Shown piece after piece: positions 34,458 to 40,616 of a DNA stretch of 64,000 nucleotides (position 1 is its first letter; the number at the start of each line of letters is the position of its first letter). Origin of the DNA: JAJUJL01 sp041736465. GTDB lineage: Bacteria > Chloroflexota > Anaerolineae > Anaerolineales > UBA4823. The stretch spans positions 124,001 through 188,000 of the forward strand of contig JBGSTO010000462.1 of NCBI GenBank assembly GCA_041736465.1, in the 5' to 3' direction. Below the pieces are notes generated by a model that saw only the letters and a program-made list of their open reading frames with translations, had not been told where the DNA came from and made no database searches. Position numbers and translations under genes: made by a program.

Positions 34458-35932
34458 TCTGACACCACCCTTTCTGTCACCAATCGTGAAGAGATCATAA
34501 CCATCGGCATGCCGATACCAGGATAGGTACCCTGCCCAACAAAATACAGCCCGTTAATCCGGCGGTCTTTGTTGTGGGGGCGAAAATAAGAGGATTGAAA
34601 GAAGCCCTGCGAGAGGGATCCAAACGCCGTCCCTAGAGTGGCATTCACATCTGTATACCAATCTGTGGGCAGGTATTGGCGTTCCCAAACGATGTGCTGG
34701 CGGATTTCAGGATCGATCAGGCGTTCCAGGGTATCCAGCATCTGCCCCCTGACAATGGGTGCGCTGACCGACCAGTCGATGTCGGCTTTCAGGTTTGGCA
34801 TGGGAGCAAGCAAGTAAATCAGGCTGTGCCCGGGAGGAGCCAAGTCTGGATCGGTCACGGTTGGGATATTGAGATGAAATGAAGGATCTGCTGGCAGGGT
34901 GTAGTTTTGAAAGATCGCGTCCAGATTGGTACGGTAATCTTCCGAGAAGTACAGCGCCTGGTGGCGGGCGTGCGGGTAAACCTTGTCCACACCCAGGTAG
35001 AGAATATATCCTGAGCAAGCATACTGCATGCGATCCAGTTTTTGATCGGAAAAATGCCTGCGGTGCTGGCTCGCGATTAGCTTTCGATAGGTGTAAGGCA
35101 AATCAGCATTGGATATCACCAGGTCAGCCTGCACCACCTCTCCAGAGGCAAGGCGCACGCCCTTGACGCGCTCGTTTTCGATACAGATTTCTTCAACCGG
35201 GCTGTTGGTGTGAATTTCAACACCCATTTCCTCGGCAAGCGCCAGCATATCCTCTATGATGGCGTAGATGCCACCGCGCGGGTACCACATCCCTAGAGCC
35301 AGGTCTGCGTAAGTGATCAGGCTGTACATCGCCAGGGCGTCGAAAGGAGACAATCCCAGAAACATCGAATGAAAGGAAAACGCCTTGGCAAGTTTATCGT
35401 TGTGATTAAAGAATCTGGCTACCTGTTGGTAAAGATTCTGGTGGGCTTGAGTTTGCATCAGACGAATACCGGCTGCCGGATTTGCCAGGTCGGTGATGGC
35501 GTCGAAATTCCGGTCAACGAAATCCATGCCCAGCTCGTATTTGCGCGCGCCGGCGCCAATGAAACGAAATAAACGTTCACGGCTGCCAGGCTCAACCTTC
35601 TCGATCTCCTCTCCCAATCTCGCCATATTACTGTACAGGTCAAGGTGGGTGCCATCGTGATAATAGATCCGGTAGTTCGGGTCGAGCTGTACAAAATCCA
35701 GCCGCTGGTTGAGATCCTGTCCGAATGCACGATATGTACGCTCGAACTCTTCTTTCATGACGAGGATCGTTGGCCCGATATCCACGCGGAAGCCATCCTC
35801 CTGGATGACGTTGCTGCGCCCGCCGGGTTGGTTCTGCTTTTCGTAAACAGTTACGCGAAAACCTTTGTGCCTGAGTTGAAGGGCTGTCGCCAGGCCGCCC
35901 ATTCCTGCGCCAATAATGACCACATGTTTCAT
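34448..35932 (-). CDS. crtI: phytoene desaturase
   Basis: It begins with the FAD-binding motif VVIIGAGMGGLATAL and ends with the family C-terminal region GLYFVGQGTYPGIGMPMVMIS, at 494 residues. Adjacent to crtB and first in the operon, it is the likely four-step desaturase giving lycopene. ATG 35932 is chosen: a GAGGAT lies just upstream, and a perfect promoter at 35973-36001 overlaps the longer frame, which would start at 36001 and so cannot be fully transcribed. A second CrtI-family gene at the other end of the operon is more CrtD-like. Confidence 0.92.
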   Translation of the reverse strand: MKHVVIIGAGMGGLATALQLRHKGFRVTVYEKQNQPGGRSNVIQEDGFRVDIGPTILVMKEEFERTYRAFGQDLNQRLDFVQLDPNYRIYYHDGTHLDLYSNMARLGEEIEKVEPGSRERLFRFIGAGARKYELGMDFVDRNFDAITDLANPAAGIRLMQTQAHQNLYQQVARFFNHNDKLAKAFSFHSMFLGLSPFDALAMYSLITYADLALGMWYPRGGIYAIIEDMLALAEEMGVEIHTNSPVEEICIENERVKGVRLASGEVVQADLVISNADLPYTYRKLIASQHRRHFSDQKLDRMQYACSGYILYLGVDKVYPHARHQALYFSEDYRTNLDAIFQNYTLPADPSFHLNIPTVTDPDLAPPGHSLIYLLAPMPNLKADIDWSVSAPIVRGQMLDTLERLIDPEIRQHIVWERQYLPTDWYTDVNATLGTAFGSLSQGFFQSSYFRPHNKDRRINGLYFVGQGTYPGIGMPMVMISSRLVTERVVSEWL

Positions 35933-35972
35933 TTGAAAATCCTCGAGTCCGTGTATGATCTCAACTAAACCT

Positions 35973-36001
35973 ATTATAGCACGATGTAGATATAATGTCA
36001 A
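35973..36001 (-). promoter_or_regulatory. consensus sigma-70 type promoter of the carotenoid operon
   Basis: On the minus strand TTGACA (35996-36001), a spacer of exactly 17, then TATAAT (35973-35978): a perfect match to the consensus. Transcription should start near 35966, leaving a leader of about 34 bases before crtI. Confidence 0.9.
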
Positions 36002-36012
36002 TATTATCTATA
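35987..36012. promoter_or_regulatory. imperfect inverted repeat centred on the -35 of the carotenoid promoter
   Basis: TAGATATAAT (35987-35996) and ATTATCTATA (36003-36012) are inverted with 8 of 10 matches and a six-base centre that falls on the -35 hexamer. A dimeric repressor binding here would block RNA polymerase. A perfect-consensus promoter with no control would make the pathway constitutive, so an operator is plausible. No regulator gene lies adjacent. Confidence 0.45.
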
Positions 36013-36040
36013 CAATTAGTGTGCAAGTCGTTTGAAAAAT

Positions 36041-36082
36041 AAAAAGAGTTATTGGCGTGATCATCTGCCAATAACTCTTTTT
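36041..36082 (-). terminator. strong rho-independent terminator of the foldase gene
   Basis: A perfect 16-bp stem (36041-36056 with 36067-36082), ten-base loop, and a U-rich tail on the minus strand. It separates the foldase gene (stop 36099) from the carotenoid promoter. Confidence 0.9.
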
Positions 36083-36098
36083 GCCCGGTCAAGTAGAT

Positions 36099-37439
36099 CT
36101 ATGGGGTGGGAAGTGTCTCGGGTTGGAGCGGATTGCTGGTGTTTTGGATGCTCAGCAAATATTCCTGAATTGCGCTGGGTGCAGCAGGGTCGCTGGGAAC
36201 ACGATCCCTCCAGATTTCGAGAATCTCGACATCGGAATTTGTTCGCTGTTCTTCCAGCCAATCCTGAAATGCCTGGGAGCGCTTGCTCTCATAGGTTGAT
36301 TGGTCGAGCGGGCGCTCCTCGTGTCCCAATACCTGAATGACGTGATAGCCAAAGCTGGTTTGAACAGGCTCGCTGATTTCACCCACCGCCAGGGCATAGG
36401 CAGCGGTCTCAAATTCAGCAACCATGCGTTCGCGTCCAAACCAATTCAAATCACCACAGTTGTCTTTATTGCTGGTGTCGGTAGAGAAGCTCGCGGCAAG
36501 CTCGCACCAGTCTTCGCCGGCGCTGAGCCTACCGAGAACCAGATCGGCTGTGGCCTCGTCGGGGACCAGAATGTGGCGCGCCCAAACCTGCTCTTCTGTT
36601 GGCCCAACGCCCAGCTCCTCTAATACAGCTTCTTGGAGCCGCTGGCTGTACAGGATTACATCTGCCAGCTTGCGCAGATCCGCCTCGGAGAAGTCGATGG
36701 CGGAAAGTTCGGTTATGCGCTCTTTCAGTGTATCCTCATACCCCTGCTGGGTGTACGGTGTCGGGGTGATGGTGGGCAGGCTGGTTGGAGTGATGGTCGG
36801 AACCAGTGTTGCCGTTGCTGTCGCGGTCGGCGTAGCGGTAGGGGTGAGCACCTGTGTGGCAGTAGGTGTGGGGGGCACCGCGGTTAGCTGCAGGGCTGAG
36901 AGCGTTGAGGTGGGCAATATTTCCAAAGTGGGTTGAGATGTAGGCGTTCCATTTGGGTAATAGCCAAGCGATTCTTGTATCAGCAGATCGATGTCCTGTG
37001 AGGTGACTGTAATGCCGCGTTTAGTCGCCTCCTGCCGGATGATCGTCTCATTGACCATATCGTCCAATACCTGCTCGCCCATGATTTCAGGTTCGAGGCG
37101 TGAGCTAGCATCTTGAATCTGGCTGGAGATAAAGGAAGCCATTTCCTGGCTTGAACCGAATACCTGAATCAGGTATAGGGCATTGTTAATTGTTTGCTGG
37201 CGCTCGTAGCGGACGCGTGCCTGAAAATCTGCTGTCATTATCTGCTCACCGTTTACAACTGCCACGGGTTGGCGTTGTTTCAGGTAGGTTTCGTTGAGGA
37301 TTCCAAAAACGATGATCAGCACCACCAGCGCAAGCACAATGGCTGAGCCAATGAGCAGATACTTGCGCTGAAGTTCTTCCCGCTGAATACGCGCAAGATG
37401 CTTTTTCGTAACCAGCGGTTGTCGGGGATTCCTTGCCAT
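36099..37439 (-). CDS. membrane-anchored PrsA/SurA-like peptidyl-prolyl isomerase with PT-rich insert
   Basis: A basic cytosolic start is followed by one membrane helix near residues 28-48. The SurA/PrsA N-terminal chaperone region comes next (VAVVNGEQIMTADFQARV). It is broken near residues 170-230 by a Thr/Pro/Ala low-complexity insert (units such as TPTATPTATATAT). The parvulin domain lies near 280-385: ARHILVPDEATA, FSTDTSNKDNCGDLNWFGR and FGYHVIQVLG. It would assist folding of secreted proteins outside the membrane. The PT-rich insert inside the chaperone region is unusual and resembles cell-wall spacers in Gram-positive and Chloroflexota surface proteins. It follows the rpsR gene at 96 bases. 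Confidence 0.88.
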   Translation of the reverse strand: MARNPRQPLVTKKHLARIQREELQRKYLLIGSAIVLALVVLIIVFGILNETYLKQRQPVAVVNGEQIMTADFQARVRYERQQTINNALYLIQVFGSSQEMASFISSQIQDASSRLEPEIMGEQVLDDMVNETIIRQEATKRGITVTSQDIDLLIQESLGYYPNGTPTSQPTLEILPTSTLSALQLTAVPPTPTATQVLTPTATPTATATATLVPTITPTSLPTITPTPYTQQGYEDTLKERITELSAIDFSEADLRKLADVILYSQRLQEAVLEELGVGPTEEQVWARHILVPDEATADLVLGRLSAGEDWCELAASFSTDTSNKDNCGDLNWFGRERMVAEFETAAYALAVGEISEPVQTSFGYHVIQVLGHEERPLDQSTYESKRSQAFQDWLEEQRTNSDVEILEIWRDRVPSDPAAPSAIQEYLLSIQNTSNPLQPETLPTP

Positions 37440-37461
37440 ATTATGACCTCATTGCAGCGAT

Positions 37462-37510
37462 ACGGGGCATAGGCGCTGCCGGATATCCGGTGTCGCCTCC
37501 TATGCCCCGT
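37462..37510. other. two-tier hairpin between rpsR and the foldase gene
   Basis: A perfect 12-bp outer stem (37462-37473 with 37499-37510) encloses an inner CCGGATATCCGG palindrome (37479-37490). For minus-strand transcripts no U-run follows, so it does not look like a standard terminator of the rpsF operon. It may be a processing site, a partial terminator or an mRNA-stabilising structure. Confidence 0.6.
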
Positions 37511-37534
37511 TTCTGGTTTTTGTATATTGCGCGC

Positions 37535-37807
37535 CTAGCGAAGCATTTCGCCAGTGTACTGGATCAATGCCAGATGCCGGGCACGTTTTACTGCCTGGGC
37601 AACGTCGCGTTGGTGTTTGGCGCAAGTACCGGTCTGCCGGCGTGGGCGGATTTTTCCATCTTCAGAGATAAATCGCCGCAGAAGATCGGTGTTCTTGTAG
37701 TCCAGGGTCACCGAGTGATCGGTGCAAAACAGGCATACCCGGGGGTGGGAATAGAAACGACGACCACCACCGCCGCGTGCCTCGCTCTGATCATTCTGAT
37801 TGCTCAC
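37535..37807 (-). CDS. rpsR: 30S ribosomal protein S18
   Basis: The core CLFC ... DYKNTDLLRRFISEDGKIRPRRQTGTCAKHQRDVAQAVKRAR is recognisable in fragments such as TDLLRRFISEDGKI and GTCAKHQRDVAQAVKRAR, and length (90) is normal. The Cys residues (Cys25, Cys28, and one in GTCAKHQ) suggest a zinc-binding form of S18. It is third in the classic rpsF-ssb-rpsR operon, binding 16S rRNA as a dimer with S6. Confidence 0.96.
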   Translation of the reverse strand: MSNQNDQSEARGGGGRRFYSHPRVCLFCTDHSVTLDYKNTDLLRRFISEDGKIRPRRQTGTCAKHQRDVAQAVKRARHLALIQYTGEMLR

Positions 37808-37883
37808 TCCAAATACTCCTTATGCAAATATTGCATGCTATTCAAAAAATCGAGCGGTGATTGATTAATTGATTGAGAAGATG

Positions 37884-38279
37884 CTAGAAGGGGTAATCCT
37901 CTTCTTCGCCTTCGCCATCAAACTCGTTCTGGTGGTTCGACTCGCGGCGATCTCCCAGCATGATCATCTCATTCGCGACAATCTCCGTGGAGGAATGACG
38001 CGCACCTTCCTGGTCTTCCCACTGGCGGGTTTGCATTCGACCTTCAACATAGACCTGCTGGCCTTTTGTGAGGTACTGCTTGCAGATTTCTGCCAAACTT
38101 CCCCAGGCGACGATATTAAACCATTCGGTTTCCGTACGCCGCTCGCCATCGGAGGTATTCCAGGTGCGGCTTGTCGCGATGTTAAACGTGGTGACTGGAC
38201 GACCGGAAGGGGTATACCTCATTTCGGGATCCCGCCCCAGGCGCCCAATGATCATGACTTTGTTCAATCCACGGCTCAT
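37884..38279 (-). CDS. ssb: single-stranded DNA-binding protein
   Basis: An OB-fold protein of 131 residues beginning MSRGLNKVMIIGRLGRDPE, with an acidic C-terminal tail ending DYPF, the peptide that recruits replication and repair partners. AGGAGG lies eight bases before ATG 38279. It lies between rpsF and rpsR, the standard place. It coats single-stranded DNA in replication, recombination and repair. Confidence 0.97.
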   Translation of the reverse strand: MSRGLNKVMIIGRLGRDPEMRYTPSGRPVTTFNIATSRTWNTSDGERRTETEWFNIVAWGSLAEICKQYLTKGQQVYVEGRMQTRQWEDQEGARHSSTEIVANEMIMLGDRRESNHQNEFDGEGEEEDYPF

Positions 38280-38352
38280 ACGTACAGCCTCCTAAAGAGA
38301 CAACGACCCAAACCAGGTACAGCAGCAATCGATCCAGCAATTAGTGAAACAA

Positions 38353-38634
38353 TTACTGGTTGATCACCAAGAAACGCATGACAGGCTCGAGAAAGCGTAA
38401 GTTGCGTTCCAGAGCTGCGCAAGACGCGGGCGCCATGCTAAGACGCATCACCACGTATTGGCCTTCATATTGCTTGCGAATGGGATACGCCAGCTTACGT
38501 CTGCCCCACTGCTCGATTTTTTCGATCGTGCCGCTGGCTTCAGTGATCCAGGCTTTCACGCGTTCAACTACTTCATTGAACGCAGCTTCATCCAGGTCAG
38601 GATGAACGATGAAAACGAGTTCATAATCGCGCAT
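38353..38634 (-). CDS. rpsF: 30S ribosomal protein S6
   Basis: The opening MRDYELVFIVHPDLDE and the IEQWGRRKLAYPIRKQYEGQY core identify S6, 93 residues. AAGGAGG lies upstream of ATG 38634. First gene of rpsF-ssb-rpsR. In many bacteria the S6:S18 pair represses its own operon by binding the leader; a hairpin at the leader's 5' end is noted separately. Confidence 0.97.
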   Translation of the reverse strand: MRDYELVFIVHPDLDEAAFNEVVERVKAWITEASGTIEKIEQWGRRKLAYPIRKQYEGQYVVMRLSMAPASCAALERNLRFLEPVMRFLVINQ

Positions 38635-38703
38635 CAGCTTGCTTGCCTCCTTTCCTCGGGATTGCCCTCAGACACGGCGCGGGTGGGTGCTGAGAGCGGA
38701 AAG

Positions 38704-38742
38704 TTAGCCACGCATAGGGCGTGGCTAAGTCTTCATAGTATA
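38704..38742 (-). promoter_or_regulatory. rpsF leader hairpin and candidate -10
   Basis: A perfect 10-bp stem (38704-38713 with 38719-38728, five-base loop) lies just downstream of a TATACT -10 candidate (38737-38742) on the minus strand, so it would sit at the very 5' end of the rpsF mRNA, about 70 bases before the start codon. The -35 is weak. The hairpin may bind S6:S18 or stabilise the message. Confidence 0.5.
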
Positions 38743-38785
38743 CTCTAAGAAGCTGGATTTGAGTAGGTGAGGGTTTGTTTATTGC

Positions 38786-38814
38786 TTGACTTGAGTGTAC
38801 ATCAATCGTATAGT
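38786..38814 (+). promoter_or_regulatory. strong promoter of the flavin reductase gene, nearly leaderless
   Basis: TTGACT (38786-38791), spacer 17, TATAGT (38809-38814). The start codon is at 38825, so the transcript should begin within about five bases of the ATG and exclude the GGAG at 38815-38818 or barely include it. Confidence 0.75.
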
Positions 38815-38824
38815 GGAGTTATAA

Positions 38825-39307
38825 ATGGTCGATCCAGAAGAACTGCGCCATGCCATGCGAAATTGGGCGACTGGCGTTACGATAGTGTCTGCGCGATTTG
38901 GCAACCACCAACATGGAATGACGGTCAGCTCTTTTACCTCTGTCTCTCTATCTCCACCGCTGGTTTTGATATCGCTGGAGCAGGTGACGAAAACCCACCA
39001 GCTGGTGGACAGGGCGGGATACTTTGGTGTCTCGGTATTGGCGCGCGACCAGCAGGAAATATCCGACCGTTTTGCAGGACGTCATACTGAATTTTCTGAC
39101 CGGTTTGAGGCGCTGGAGACATTTTCATTGGTATCTGGGGTGCCGCTGCTTTCAGACAGCCTGTCCGTCTTTGATTGTAAGACCGTCGCATCGTTCCCAG
39201 GAGGTACACACACAATCTTTATCGGTGAAGTCCTCGCAGCCAGTTATCTTAGCGATAAACTGCCCCTGATCTATTACGACCGCAGCTACCGTGAGATACA
39301 AGAATGA
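38825..39307 (+). CDS. flavin reductase domain protein
   Basis: The N-terminal RHAMRNWATGVTIVSA and GMTVSSFTSVSLSPPLVLISL segments are typical of FMN-binding flavin reductases (HpaC / NtaB / RutF type). These supply reduced flavin to a partner monooxygenase or act as oxidoreductases on their own. At 160 residues it is a single domain. No partner oxygenase is adjacent. It overlaps the following AMMECR1 gene by four bases, so the two are probably translated together. Confidence 0.88.
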   Translation: MVDPEELRHAMRNWATGVTIVSARFGNHQHGMTVSSFTSVSLSPPLVLISLEQVTKTHQLVDRAGYFGVSVLARDQQEISDRFAGRHTEFSDRFEALETFSLVSGVPLLSDSLSVFDCKTVASFPGGTHTIFIGEVLAASYLSDKLPLIYYDRSYREIQE

Positions 39308-39879
39308 ACCAGCAAGACAGGTTGAGCCAGGAAGAGCGATCAATTTTATTGAAGCTTGCCAGGCAAGCCATAGAAGAGGCTGTTTGCAGAGGTGTTCAGC
39401 TTTCAATTGAACTTGGCCAACTTTCACAGATTCTCCAAGATAATGGCGCCTCGTTTGTAACCTTGACGAAAAGAGGTGAACTACGCGGCTGCATTGGTTC
39501 TTTGGAAGCAAGCCAACCTCTGGTCATGGACGTTTGTGATCATGCCGCTGCGGCTGCTTTGAGTGACTACAGGTTTCCCCCAGTTGCACGAGATGAGGTT
39601 TCCGAACTGGTCATCGAAATATCGCGGCTGACGATACCCATTCCCCTGGAATACGATGATCCGAGTGAGCTGCTGAGTGTTCTGCGCCCAGGTATCGATG
39701 GGGTCGTGATTCGCGATGGCTCATACCGAGCGACGTTCTTGCCACAGGTGTGGGAGAAAATTCCAGACGCACAGCAATTTTTGTCCTACTTGTGCCGGAA
39801 GATGGGGGTAAATGCCGGGTTATGGCGATTAAAAAAGCTGCAAATACTCACGTACCAGGTGGAAGATTTCCACGAATGA
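39304..39879 (+). CDS. AMMECR1-domain protein
   Basis: The LRGCIGSLE motif and the FLPQVWEKIPDAQQFLSYLCRKMG segment (shown here in part) are diagnostic of the AMMECR1 family, present in all domains of life. In bacteria it is often encoded with MEMO1 and a radical-SAM protein (the AmmeMemoRadiSam set); neither partner is in this window. Function is unknown; roles in RNA or nucleotide modification have been proposed for the set. It ends only five bases before the convergent DarA-like gene, with no terminator in between. Confidence 0.9.
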   Translation: MNQQDRLSQEERSILLKLARQAIEEAVCRGVQLSIELGQLSQILQDNGASFVTLTKRGELRGCIGSLEASQPLVMDVCDHAAAAALSDYRFPPVARDEVSELVIEISRLTIPIPLEYDDPSELLSVLRPGIDGVVIRDGSYRATFLPQVWEKIPDAQQFLSYLCRKMGVNAGLWRLKKLQILTYQVEDFHE

Positions 39880-39884
39880 GGCTG

Positions 39885-40151
39885 CTACACTTGAGCAAAA
39901 TGGTCTACCTTCAAGACGAACAAAGTGGCTCGCTTCATGCCAGCCTCCTCTGGGGGTCCACAGTGGTCACGAATTAGCTGTATCGCTTGTTCAACCTTAT
40001 CATCTTCTAAGCCGATCATGAGGGTGGTAGAGCCGCGCCGCAAGAATCCTCCGGTTGAGGCCACCCTGGTAGCACGAAATCCACCGCTTATCAAGGCATG
40101 CGCGACTGCATCTGTATCAGAGTCTCTCAAGATAGCAATGATCATCTTCAT
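39885..40151 (-). CDS. cyclic-di-AMP receptor family protein, short-loop form
   Basis: The opening MKMIIAILRDSD and the GFRATRVASTGGFLRRGSTT block match the DarA/PstA (DUF970) family, PII-like trimers that bind cyclic di-AMP. The residues used for ligand contact in the TGGFLR turn are kept. The protein is only 88 residues against about 109 in the family: the long loop between the third and fourth strands is missing, with the chain passing straight to KRATLFVLKVDHF. It could still trimerise and bind ligand but would signal differently. It lies three bases after its paralogue. Confidence 0.87.
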   Translation of the reverse strand: MKMIIAILRDSDTDAVAHALISGGFRATRVASTGGFLRRGSTTLMIGLEDDKVEQAIQLIRDHCGPPEEAGMKRATLFVLKVDHFAQV

Positions 40152-40153
40152 CG

Positions 40154-40585
40154 TTAGATCTCCTCATACCTTTCCACCGGCAGGGTAAAGATGGATGCGC
40201 CGCCCACATGAACGGGTGTGGATAGAGGCAGCGGCATGGGTGCGCCCTCCAGTGGGGTTGAAATATACTCGATACGCTGCCGGCATGTAGCCTGCACGAT
40301 GTGCATGGCTTGCTCTTCCAGCATTTCGGTCAAAGGCATAAGCAAGGTTGCATTTTGGCGTCCCAGAAATGCGCCTGAGCTAGCCAGGCGGATCACTGTG
40401 ACGCCTAATTTCTCCAGCGCACGGACAGTTTTCTGCAGATCCTGCAGATGAATGATGATTAACAGGATGCGCGTAACATCTTGTGGATTTAAGGTCTGAG
40501 CACCGGTTTTTAAATCGTTCACATTTTTATTGCTTTGCGCTGCATCGTGCAGCTGGTCGCGAAGATCGCCGGGTGAGCGCTGCAT
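40154..40585 (-). CDS. cyclic-di-AMP receptor-like paralogue, extended form
   Basis: The core from about residue 38 (RILLIIIHLQDLQKTV) to the end has the DarA/PstA order: IRLASSGAFLGRQNATLL in place of the usual ATTGGFLRxGNTT, and the closing VGGASIFTLPVERYEEI, which is well conserved including the VGGA turn. Compared with its neighbour it keeps the long loop, adds about 35 N-terminal residues, and has lost one Gly and the Arg in the ligand turn (GAFLGR for GGFLRxG). It may therefore bind a different nucleotide or none, or form mixed trimers with the adjacent protein. Confidence 0.8.
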   Translation of the reverse strand: MQRSPGDLRDQLHDAAQSNKNVNDLKTGAQTLNPQDVTRILLIIIHLQDLQKTVRALEKLGVTVIRLASSGAFLGRQNATLLMPLTEMLEEQAMHIVQATCRQRIEYISTPLEGAPMPLPLSTPVHVGGASIFTLPVERYEEI

Positions 40586-40616
40586 GGTCTTGCCTCCTGG
40601 GCAACCTTTAATAAAA

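Noticed and set aside
35932..36001. Longer N-terminus for crtI
   Set aside because: It would start inside the promoter and carries no family residues.
36424..36936. Plus-strand open frame opposite the foldase
   Set aside because: It mirrors the PT-rich insert and has no ribosome site or known domain.
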